A stretch of DNA of 64,000 nt, from positions 124,001-188,000 of the forward strand of contig CAWBBE010000011.1 of NCBI GenBank assembly GCA_963786975.1. The letters run 5' to 3'. Positions 34,302-41,765 of the stretch are shown piece by piece (positions within the stretch are counted from its first letter, which is position 1; each line of letters starts with the position of its first letter). The stretch is from Palsa-506 sp963786975 (lineage in GTDB: Bacteria > Actinomycetota > Actinomycetes > Streptosporangiales > Streptosporangiaceae). A program made the position numbers and the translations under genes. Under the pieces are notes generated by a model that was not told the origin of the DNA, ran no database searches, and saw nothing but the letters and a program-made list of their open reading frames with translations.

Positions 34302-34736
34302 ATGTCAACAGCCCAGGCAACAGCCAACAAAGCGGCGTTCAGCCGCTTCCATGACGCCGTGAACACCGGCGATGCGGAGGTCATCACGAAGACGATCGAT
34401 GAGGTCGTCGAGCCGGACGTGCTGTTCCACGCGCCAGTGCCGACTGGCGCGACGGGGGCGCAGGCACTCAAGCAAGTGTGGGCGGTGCTCCTTCGCGCGT
34501 TCCCCGACCTTCACGTTGCGGTCGAGGATGTGATCGCGGAGGGGGACAAGGTCGTCGTCAGGAACACGGTTACCGGGACCCAGCAGGGTGAGTACCGGGG
34601 CCTCCCGCCAACCGGCAAATCCGTCGCCTACAACGAGATCTTCGTCTTCCGCTTCGCCGGCCGCCGGATCGCCGAAATCTGGGGGGTCGTCGACGTCTTC
34701 GCACAGATGAGACAGCTCGGCATGATTCCCGCCTAG
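34302..34736 (+). CDS. SnoaL-like ester cyclase-type protein
   Basis: 144 residues of the NTF2/SnoaL fold: KAAFSRFHDAVNTGDAEVITKTIDEVVEPDVLFHAP, FPDLHVAVEDVIAEGDKVVVRNTVTGTQQGEYRGLPPTGK, and the closing FRFAGRRIAEIWGVVDVFAQMRQLGMIPA (quoted in parts). Many members hydrolyse or cyclise small molecules, but most are uncharacterised. GGAGAAGCC precedes the ATG. Confidence 0.85.
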   Translation: MSTAQATANKAAFSRFHDAVNTGDAEVITKTIDEVVEPDVLFHAPVPTGATGAQALKQVWAVLLRAFPDLHVAVEDVIAEGDKVVVRNTVTGTQQGEYRGLPPTGKSVAYNEIFVFRFAGRRIAEIWGVVDVFAQMRQLGMIPA

Positions 34737-34943
34737 CGAAGCCCTGTTCACCCGCCAAACTGGTGCCGGGCCACATCCGTGGGCCTCCGCGGCTACTTCC
34801 GCACCACCCGGTAGCCCAGGTGCGTGACGCCCTTCCCTTCCGTCTGGGCCTGCCCGGCTGGGATAACTTCAATGGCGGCGAAGCCAATGACGGTCGCAGG
34901 CGGGCACGGTGGAGCCCGCCCGCCGGACTTGAGGAGCGAGACG

Positions 34944-35339
34944 ATGGACGGTAACGCCCAGGCCAGGGCCAAGATCATGGAACATTGGCGGGCCTCCGAG
35001 CAGGGAGACAGCGCGGCTGAGCACGCCATCTACGCGGCGGACGCAATCTTGGATTACCCGCAATCCGGGGAACGGTTCCGCAGCCGGGTGACCATTGCGG
35101 CGCAACGCGGTGGCCATCCGGCGGACCGGCACTTCACCGTGCTCCGGATCACCGGTAACGGGGACCTATGGGTAAGCGAGTGCATTATCAGCTACGACGG
35201 CGTGCCCTCCCGCTCGGTGAGCATCATGGAGTTCTCCGGCGGCCTCGTCGCGCATGAGACCCAGTACTTTGCCGACCCCTTCGACCCGCCCCAGTGGCGG
35301 GCAGCGCTGGCCGAGCCGATGCCGGACCGGTCAGGCTGA
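34944..35339 (+). CDS. NTF2/SnoaL-like protein
   Basis: 131 residues. AKIMEHWRASEQGDSAAEHAIYAADAILDYPQSGERF and the C-terminal MEFSGGLVAHETQYFADPFDPPQWR follow the SnoaL-like pattern (strand-rich cone). GAGGAGC lies seven bases before the ATG at 34944. Function is unknown. It is next to another SnoaL-like gene but not obviously a duplicate. Confidence 0.75.
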   Translation: MDGNAQARAKIMEHWRASEQGDSAAEHAIYAADAILDYPQSGERFRSRVTIAAQRGGHPADRHFTVLRITGNGDLWVSECIISYDGVPSRSVSIMEFSGGLVAHETQYFADPFDPPQWRAALAEPMPDRSG

Positions 35340-35367
35340 TCCGGGGCATGCTTTCATCCGGATGGCG

Positions 35368-36210
35368 CTACCGCTGGCCGGCCAGGAACGGGTGGTGGTG
35401 GTAGCCGGACTCGGTGAGCACGGCGACGGTGGATTCGGGGACTTCGATGAAGGCGCCGGGCAGGTCGTTCAGCGGCTCGGAGACCACGACGTGGGCCTGC
35501 TGGCCGAAGGCCCGCAGCCGGTCGGCGCCGGGGTACATCTGCTGCAGGGTGGCGATGTCGGCGGAGTGGAACAGGGTGCGGGTCTGGTGCTGGGAGGAGT
35601 ACCGGAAGGCCCACACGGTGCTGCCGTCGGAGACGGCGACGGTGCCTTGCATCGGGAAGTTCACCCCGTGCTGGTGGCCGGCCGATTCGACCAGCTGGAT
35701 GGCCCTGGCCATCGCGGCGACCGGGTCCTCGCGCAGTCCCAGGGTCAGGGCGAGGTGGAACAGTACTTCTGAGTCGGTGGTCCCGGTGATGTGCGGGTAC
35801 AGCGACGGGTCGACGGCGAAGGTCAGGTCGCGCTTGAGCTGGCCGAACCCGGCGATGGCGCCGTTGTGCATGAACAGCCAGCTGCCGAACCGGAACGGGT
35901 GACAGTTGGTCTGCTGGATCGGCGGCCCGGCGGCGGCGCGGACATGGCTGAAGAACAACGGGGACTCCACGGCCTGGGTGAGCTCGCGCAGGTTCTGGTC
36001 ATTCCAGGCCGGCTCGGTGCTGCGGAAGACCGCGGGAACATTACCCCCTTGCGGGCCGGCCGGGTACCAGCCGAACCCGAACCCGTCACCGTTCACCGTC
36101 TCCGCCCCGAGCGGGGAATCCAGCGACTGCGCAATAAGCGAGTGCTGCGGGTGCAAGATCAGCTCCGACGGCCGCAACGGCTCCCCGCGATACGCCAGCC
36201 AACGACACAT
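35368..36210 (-). CDS. Class II glutamine amidotransferase, EgtC-like
   Basis: 280 residues. It starts MCRWLAYRG, so after removal of Met the catalytic nucleophile is Cys2 of the Ntn-hydrolase fold. The motifs NGDGFGFGWYP, FFSHVRAAAGPPIQQTNCHPF and WLFMHNGAIAGF match the glutaminase site. EgtC in ergothioneine synthesis cleaves a gamma-glutamyl bond; this protein is of that family, but no egtA/B/D genes are nearby, so it may act on another gamma-glutamyl substrate. Confidence 0.8.
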   Translation of the reverse strand: MCRWLAYRGEPLRPSELILHPQHSLIAQSLDSPLGAETVNGDGFGFGWYPAGPQGGNVPAVFRSTEPAWNDQNLRELTQAVESPLFFSHVRAAAGPPIQQTNCHPFRFGSWLFMHNGAIAGFGQLKRDLTFAVDPSLYPHITGTTDSEVLFHLALTLGLREDPVAAMARAIQLVESAGHQHGVNFPMQGTVAVSDGSTVWAFRYSSQHQTRTLFHSADIATLQQMYPGADRLRAFGQQAHVVVSEPLNDLPGAFIEVPESTVAVLTESGYHHHPFLAGQR

Positions 36211-36389
36211 GATGTGAACCTCCTCGATCCCGCACCGGACTGCCGCGAATCAGGTCCGAGACTACGCGCGGGCCGGTGACCAGGCCCGGTGAGCCCGCTG
36301 GCCTGGTGCGCTCCTGCTGGCGGCGCCTGGGGCCGCCGTATGGTGATGCTGGCGCCAGTCCGGCCATGTCCGGGGTAGCGAGGCAGCCC

Positions 36390-37721
36390 GTGGATCAGGC
36401 AGCAGGGTGCCGGGTGCTGGCCATCATGGGCTCGGGCGAGACCAGCCCCACGATGGTGACCGTGCACAAGGCGGTGGTGGAACGCCTGAGCCCCGGCCGT
36501 CGTGATGCGGTGCTGCTGGAGAGCCCCTACGGCTTCCAGGAGAACGCAGCCGATGTTTCTGCTCGCGCGCAGGGATATTTCGCCCGAAGCGTCGGCCTGA
36601 CGGTGACCGTGGCAGGACGGGCGGCGGCTGGCGACGATCTCCTTGCCGATGACGGCGGGGCAGCGGCTGTCCGGGCCGCTGACTGGGTATTCGCCGGCCC
36701 CGGAAGCCCGTCTTATGCCCTGGCCCGGTGGCGGGATGGCCCGGTAGCGGAAGCGCTGCGGCACCGGATAGCAGCCGGGGACGGAGTGACGGTGCTGGCG
36801 TCCGCGGCGGCGGCCACGATGGGCATCGTCGCGCTGCCGGTATATGAGATCTATAAGGCCGGCGCGCCGCCGCACTGGCTGGACGGCCTTGATCTGCTGG
36901 GTGTCCTCGGGCTGAAGGTCGCCGTCATTCCGCACTACGACAATGCCGAGGGCGGCAATCACGACACCCGGTACTGCTATCTGGGCGAGCGGAGGCTGTC
37001 GCTGCCGGAACGGGAACTGCCGGCGGATGCCGCCATCCTGGGCGTGGACGAGCACACCTCTGCGGTCTTCGACCTGCGGACCAAGACCCTGGAGGTGCAC
37101 GGCCGCGGCGGCGTCACTGTCCGCCGGTCCGCCATCAGCACCGTCCTGCCGTCGGGCGCAGCCGTGGCGCTGGCGCGGCTGCGTGCCCTCGTCCGCACCG
37201 GGCTGCCCGCCGCGGGCAGGCCGTTCGCGCCCGGGGGAGGGGTGGCCAGCAAACCCGGCCCCCAGGCGGCCGCGGGCCCGCCGCCCGCGTCGCCTGACGT
37301 TGTCCGTGCCGCGGAGAGCCGCTTCGACCTCGCGGTGGCCGATCGCCAGGCATCCGGCATGGTGCAGTCCATCCTGGACCTGGAGGCGGCGATTCAGGCC
37401 TGGGCCAGCGATACCGAGGAAGATCAGGGATCCGAGCAGGCCCGGGTGGTGCTGCGTGGCCTGGTTAGCAGGCTCGGCCGCGCAGCGCAGGAGGGCCTGA
37501 GCGATCCGCGGGCCCGGCTGCTTCCGGTGGTGGAGCCCCTGGTAATGCTGCGCGAAGCGTTGCGCCGCCAGGGCAACTACCCCGCCTCCGACACGATCCG
37601 GGACGCCCTTACCGCAGCCGGACTGCAAGTCCAGGACACCGCCGACGGCCCGCGGTGGAGCCCGCTTCCTACGCCTACTGCGCTGGCGGGTCGCCGGGCC
37701 GCAGCCGCCCCGGAACGTTGA
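36390..37721 (+). CDS. Peptidase S51 (cyanophycinase)-like protein fused to a CysRS C-terminal-like domain
   Basis: About 443 residues. Residues ~1-260 resemble the S51 dipeptidase/cyanophycinase fold: LAIMGSGETSPTM at the start, WVFAGPGSPSYALARW, the GVTVLASAAAATMG elbow where S51 enzymes carry the nucleophile Ser (ASAAAA here), and IPHYDNAEGGNHDTRYCYLG. Residues ~310-425 match the C-terminal helical domain of cysteinyl-tRNA synthetase, ending LVMLREALRRQGNYPASDTIRDALTAAGLQVQDTADGPRW (quoted in one run split by sense). No synthetase catalytic core exists. A GTG at 36390 has GAGG six bases upstream; an ATG at 36366 is possible. Confidence 0.7.
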   Translation: MDQAAGCRVLAIMGSGETSPTMVTVHKAVVERLSPGRRDAVLLESPYGFQENAADVSARAQGYFARSVGLTVTVAGRAAAGDDLLADDGGAAAVRAADWVFAGPGSPSYALARWRDGPVAEALRHRIAAGDGVTVLASAAAATMGIVALPVYEIYKAGAPPHWLDGLDLLGVLGLKVAVIPHYDNAEGGNHDTRYCYLGERRLSLPERELPADAAILGVDEHTSAVFDLRTKTLEVHGRGGVTVRRSAISTVLPSGAAVALARLRALVRTGLPAAGRPFAPGGGVASKPGPQAAAGPPPASPDVVRAAESRFDLAVADRQASGMVQSILDLEAAIQAWASDTEEDQGSEQARVVLRGLVSRLGRAAQEGLSDPRARLLPVVEPLVMLREALRRQGNYPASDTIRDALTAAGLQVQDTADGPRWSPLPTPTALAGRRAAAAPER

Positions 37722-37748
37722 CGAGCAACGGCGCGGCAGGTAACCATC

Positions 37749-38728
37749 ATGGCTGTGGACTCGTTCGCGGGGAAGCTCGCGGTGGTGACCGGCGGTGGCT
37801 CCGGGATGGGCCGCGAGCTTGTCCGCCAGCTGGCGGCGCAGGGCTGCTCGGTCGCGGCATGCGACTGGCACGAGGATGCCGTCGCAGCGACCGCGGTCAT
37901 GGCGGGGGCGGGCGCCCCGCCCGGCGTGCGGGCCAGCGGCCATGCCTGCGACGTCTCGGACGAGGCGCAGGTCCTGCGGTTTCGCGATGAGCTGCTGCAG
38001 GAGCATGCCCGCGATCATGTTGACCTGGTGTTCAGCAACGCCGGCATCGGTAGTGGCGGCAGCAGCTTCATCAGCGACCCCCGGGAGCAGTGGGAACGCA
38101 CGTTCGAGATCGACTGGTGGGGCGTGTATTACTGCGCCCGGGCGTTCGTGCCGCTGCTGATCGCCAGCGGTGACGGCGTCCTGGTCAACACCAGCAGCGT
38201 GAACGGCTTCTGGGCGTCGCTGGGCCCGGGCGTGCCGAACTCGGCCTACAGCACGGCTAAGTTCGCCGTGAAGGGTTTCTCGGAAGCGCTGATCGAGGAC
38301 CTCCGCGCCAACGCGCCCCAGGTCCGGGTCGCTGTCGTGATGCCGGGGCACGTGGGTACCGACATCGTCGCGAACAGCTTGCGCGCCGGTGGCCTGCCGG
38401 CCCCGGAGCAGATGAGCGACGCGCAGGTAGCGGAGCTAATTCCCCGCGACGCGCAGGCCAAGCTGGTCCGCGCCGGCGGCTGGCCGAGGGCGCGTCAGCC
38501 GATGACCTGCGCCAGCTGCTCGTCCGGGCCAACGCCGACTTCCGGGACAAGGCGCCGGTCAGCGCAGCCGAGGCGGCGACCACCATCCTGGACGGGGTGC
38601 GCTCGGGGGCCTGGCGGATCCTGGTCGGCGAGGACGCCAAGATGATCGACGCGGCGGTGCGTGCCAAGCCGGCGGCCGCCTACGACTACGCCGACCTGTT
38701 CAGCGGGCAGGCCGAAGCGCGCGAGTAG
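37749..38728 (+). CDS. Short-chain dehydrogenase, frameshifted near its end
   Basis: Classical SDR: VTGGGSGMGREL (cofactor loop), NAGIG, Ser in VNTSSVNGF and YSTAKFAVKGF (catalytic Tyr and Lys). The frame is intact to ~residue 242. Between 38470 and 38484 a one-base shift occurs: the continuing family sequence (SADDLRQLLVRANADFRDKAPVS, SGAWRILVGEDAKMIDAAV, AAYDYADLF) is in the next frame down to TAG at 38728. In the uninterrupted frame translation would end at 38645 with an unnatural tail. The active site is unaffected. Confidence 0.8.
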
Positions 38729-38813
38729 CCGTCCGGCAGGAAGCGAGCGCGTCCTCGTCTGCACCGCCGGGCCCGGCTGAGCCGGGGCCAGCACAGTGGC
38801 ATATTCTGCGGCT

Positions 38814-39026
38814 ATGCCTGACCGGCCGGCTGATGCTGCGTGGCTGAAGCTGGGCGCGGAGCCAGGGCTCTGCGGAGCCTGCAGGCATGCGAATCTCAAC
38901 GAGACACGGCGGGGCACCGCCTACCTCCGCTGCACGCGCGCCGCATGGGACACCGCCCTTTCCCGCTACCCGCGTCTCCCCGTCACGCACTGCGGGGGAT
39001 TTGAGCAGCGCGACGGGAAGCCCTAG
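38814..39026 (+). CDS. Small cysteine-containing conserved hypothetical protein
   Basis: 70 residues. The motif LCGACRHANLNETRRGTAYLRC, plus a later HCGGF, gives four cysteines in a zinc-ribbon-like arrangement (CxxC...C...C). The remainder (WDTALSRYPRLPVTHCGGFEQ) is typical of a small actinobacterial family of unknown function. The ATG at 38814 follows AGCCGGGG-type sequence with no strong ribosome site. Confidence 0.6.
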   Translation: MPDRPADAAWLKLGAEPGLCGACRHANLNETRRGTAYLRCTRAAWDTALSRYPRLPVTHCGGFEQRDGKP

Positions 39027-39164
39027 CGCCGCGCCGCCCGCGCGCCGCAGGCCGGGCGAGGCCCCTCCCTCCCCGCCCGGGAATGCCTGAACTAGCGGCT
39101 TGTTCTATCCGTGTTAGTACATAGCGGCGGGAGTACGCGGCGCGGGCATGTCCGGGAGTCGAAG

Positions 39165-39569
39165 ATGCGTCAGTTCGGTGAGCTGGAAGCTGTGATCATG
39201 GACCGGCTGTGGGACTGGGGCCGGCAGGCGCTGGTCCGCGAGGTGGTCGATGATCTGCATGATGACCGGCCGCTTGCCTACACGACCGTGATGACGGTGA
39301 TGGAGAACCTGCACCGCAAGGGGTGGCTGCGGCGGGAGCGCGATGGCCGTGCGTGGCGTTACCAGCCCACCGGCTCCCGTTCCGGGTATACCGCGGCGCT
39401 GATGAACGAGGCGCTGGGCACCAGCGCGGACCGGCGCACGGCGCTTGCGCATTTCGCGCTCCAGATGAGCCCGCATGACGCCGCGCTGCTGCGCGAGGCG
39501 CTCGACCACGCGCGCGGCGAGCCTGACGCAGGCTCGCGCGGCGAGCCTGACACAGGCGGGCCCCGGTGA
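39165..39569 (+). CDS. BlaI/MecI-family repressor
   Basis: 134 residues. Winged helix: FGELEAVIMDRLWDWGRQALVREVVDDL, then LAYTTVMTVMENLHRKGWLRRERDGRAWRY, a close match to BlaI/MecI/CopY regulators, which are cleaved or released by a partner M56 protease. The GTG start of the next gene overlaps its stop (GTGA). The C-terminal tail contains a 24-bp duplication (39511-39558) giving RGEPDAGS/RGEPDTGG. Confidence 0.9.
   Translation: MRQFGELEAVIMDRLWDWGRQALVREVVDDLHDDRPLAYTTVMTVMENLHRKGWLRRERDGRAWRYQPTGSRSGYTAALMNEALGTSADRRTALAHFALQMSPHDAALLREALDHARGEPDAGSRGEPDTGGPR
39511..39558. repeat. 24-bp tandem duplication in the blaI-like gene
   Basis: Two adjacent 24-bp units (39511-39534 and 39535-39558) differ at two positions; each includes GCGAGCCTGAC. 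They encode the repeated RGEPD segment at the end of the BlaI-like protein, which lies outside the DNA-binding domain. Confidence 0.8.
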
Positions 39570-40528
39570 CCGTCGGGGCGGTACTGCTGGCGTACGCGGC
39601 CTGCGTCGGCACGCTGGGCTCTGCGATGCTCGGCCGGGCCAGGTGGACGGCCCGGGCGCCGCTGCTGGCCATCGTCAGCTACCTGGCCGCCGTCTGGTCC
39701 GTTATTGCCGCGGCCGGGCTGGCCGGCCTGACGCTGGCGGTGCACGCCACCGCCCTCAGCGGGGACCTGAGTCACCTGATCGGGGCGTGCGTGCTGCGGC
39801 TCCGCGCCACCTACGCCACCCCCGGCGGCGCCACCGCGGCCGGGCTCGGCCTCGCCCTGGCCGGCGCAGTCGCGGCCCGCGCGACGGTCACCGCGGTGAC
39901 TCACCTGCGCGCCACCGGGCGGCAGGCATCGCGGCACGCGCAAGCTGCCCGGCTGGTCGGGCATCCCGATCCGGCCCTGGGGGCGGTGCTGGTGGACCAT
40001 GCGCAGCCGGCCGCCTACTGCGTGGCGGGCCGGCCCCCGACAGTGGTCCTGACCACCGGCGCGCTGCAGGCGCTGGATCCCGCTCAGCTGGAAGCCGTGC
40101 TGGCGCACGAGCGAGCTCACCTGACCAGCCGCCATCACGCTCTGCTGGCCATCGCGCGAATCGGCCGCCAGGTACTTCCGTTCATGCCGCTGATGCGGGA
40201 CGCCGACGCGCAGGTGACGCGGCTGGTCGAACTGCACGCCGACGACTCGGCCAGGCGAGCCCGCGATCCCCGGTCGCTGGCCACTGCCCTGGTCCTGCTC
40301 GCCACCGCAGCCCATCCGGCACCGGCAACCGCCGGGCCGGGCCTGGCCGCGGCGGTCACCGACACGGTGCAGCGGATACACCGGCTGCTTGGGCCGGCCG
40401 AGCCGCTGGGCCGGGCGCGCCGGCAACTCCTGCGCGCCGCGGTTGCCACGCTCGCACTGACCCCGGTGCTGCTGGCGCTGGCCCCGGCCGTGCTGGCGCT
40501 CGCGCTCGGCCGGGTCCCGGCCGCCTAG
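39566..40528 (+). CDS. M56-family membrane zinc metallopeptidase
   Basis: 320 residues. Three or more hydrophobic segments surround a cytoplasmic metalloprotease motif AVLAHERAHLTSRHH (HExxH) with the downstream ELHADDSARR glutamate/aspartate region. This is the BlaR1/MecR1-like peptidase core (HtpX-like) without a penicillin-binding sensor domain. It starts with GTG overlapping the blaI stop, so the two act as a sensor-protease and repressor pair. The signal is unknown. Confidence 0.85.
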   Translation: MTVGAVLLAYAACVGTLGSAMLGRARWTARAPLLAIVSYLAAVWSVIAAAGLAGLTLAVHATALSGDLSHLIGACVLRLRATYATPGGATAAGLGLALAGAVAARATVTAVTHLRATGRQASRHAQAARLVGHPDPALGAVLVDHAQPAAYCVAGRPPTVVLTTGALQALDPAQLEAVLAHERAHLTSRHHALLAIARIGRQVLPFMPLMRDADAQVTRLVELHADDSARRARDPRSLATALVLLATAAHPAPATAGPGLAAAVTDTVQRIHRLLGPAEPLGRARRQLLRAAVATLALTPVLLALAPAVLALALGRVPAA

Positions 40529-40563
40529 TAGCCAGTGCCGGGGTCAGTGCTTGCGGCGGGCAA

Positions 40564-41013
40564 ATGAACGATCCCCCGGCCGGCTGCGTGTTGCCAGGTA
40601 TGGGCATCCATCGCCAGAATGACCGGCCCGGTGCGCCCGCCGGACGGCAGGATCACGCCACGGGCACCCGGGCTCGACGCCATCGCTGGCGGCGGCGCCG
40701 CCGGGACCGTGAGCGGGCCCTGAGCGCGCCAACGGCGGGCACCGACGGCGTCCAGACCAAGGCCGGCGCCCTGCAGGTGGCGATCGGCCTGCTCACTGCG
40801 AGCCTCGACTCGCCCGAGCTGGAGGAATGGGCCGTGTGGGCCCTGATCCCGGAGGATCCGGCGGCCCTGGGTGACCTCCTCGCAGGCCTGCACGCCGTCT
40901 GCTGGCTGCTGCTGCACGAACTGCAGGACGCAACGGGACAACCGCCGCTGGCCACGCTGCAAGAACTGGCGATCCTCGCGGAAACCTGGCGGGGCACACC
41001 ATCCGCCGGATAG
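40564..41013 (+). CDS. Hypothetical protein, start uncertain
   Basis: The last ~95 residues look natural: TKAGALQVAIGLLTASLDSPELEEWAVWALIPEDPAALGDLLAGLHAVCWLLLHELQDATGQPPLATLQELAILAETW (quoted in separate helices of the frame). The first ~50 residues from the ATG at 40564 are Arg-rich with unnatural composition, so the true start may lie near 40730 at a non-standard codon, or the 5' part may carry an undetected frameshift. No family is recognised. Confidence 0.45.
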   Translation: MNDPPAGCVLPGMGIHRQNDRPGAPAGRQDHATGTRARRHRWRRRRRDRERALSAPTAGTDGVQTKAGALQVAIGLLTASLDSPELEEWAVWALIPEDPAALGDLLAGLHAVCWLLLHELQDATGQPPLATLQELAILAETWRGTPSAG

Positions 41014-41126
41014 CGCTGACTGGCCCCCGGCCGCCCGGTGCGGGGACACCGGACAGGTGAGCGGCCAGGGCCGTCCAGGACTTCTTCGACGGTGCCGCGC
41101 TCGGCGCACTGGCCTTCCGCGCGGAA

Positions 41127-41561
41127 TTACCGCTCGCTTACTAGCAGGACCGGAATCGCACAGCGCCGCGCCGCGGCCTCCGCGACCCGCCCGAGCCGCT
41201 GCCGGATTGCCACCCCGTCGCCATGCCGGCCGAGCACGACGAGGTCAAAGCCATGGTCCTCGGCGTATCCGCACACCGCCGCGTCGGCGCGTGCGTCCTC
41301 GACGATCGCCAGGGTCACCCGGGCGCTGCGGACGGCCGGGACCGCCTGACGCGCCCGCTCGAAGCCTTCCTCGACCCGCCGCCTGGTCGCGGCCCGCTCG
41401 GCCTCGTCCTCTTCCGCGTGCCAGGCCTGCGGGACCACGGCGAGGGCAACGACATGGCCGCCGTCGCGGCCGGTGATCGCGGCCGCGGCGCCCAGCGCCG
41501 CGACGGCGTCGGCGGACGCGTCCCACCCGACGAGCACCCGGCGGAACGGCGCGGCGGTCAC
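41127..41561 (-). CDS. Universal stress protein (UspA family)
   Basis: About 144 residues. FRRVLVGWDASADAVAAL opens the alpha/beta fold, and DLVVLGRHGDGVAIRQRLGRVAEAAARRCAIPVLLV is the C-terminal ATP-binding G-2x-G-9x-G pattern of UspA domains. The GTG at 41561 is chosen because upstream residues have no homology; an ATG at 41648 is in frame. It lies 204 bp downstream of the membrane-complex operon and may belong to the same response. Confidence 0.75.
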   Translation of the reverse strand: MTAAPFRRVLVGWDASADAVAALGAAAAITGRDGGHVVALAVVPQAWHAEEDEAERAATRRRVEEGFERARQAVPAVRSARVTLAIVEDARADAAVCGYAEDHGFDLVVLGRHGDGVAIRQRLGRVAEAAARRCAIPVLLVSER

Positions 41562-41765
41562 GCTGCGCCCGGATCGTGAGCGTGCGGATAAGCACTCACC
41601 AGCGGCCTCCTGGGCACCACGGTGGGCAGGTATCGGCGCAGCGGCCATCAGCGGGCTGTCCTGCCGCGGTCGCGGAGAGCCGCAGCGCCACGGCTATTGT
41701 GGTCGGCGGCGGACCAGCTCACAAGGCCAGATCCGGGATTCCCTGGCCGCAGCGCCGCAGCCGGG

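Noticed and set aside
34793..34895. Minus-strand tail reading VIGFAAIEVIPAGQ and ending HLGYRVVRK
   Set aside because: It looks like the natural C-terminal end of some protein, but no upstream body or family could be assigned. Too little to call a relic.
39100..39130. BlaI operator with a TAGTACATA core
   Set aside because: Only a half-site is visible; no convincing palindrome before the blaI-like gene.
39511..39558. CRISPR-like repeat
   Set aside because: Only two adjacent 24-bp units without spacers, inside a coding sequence.
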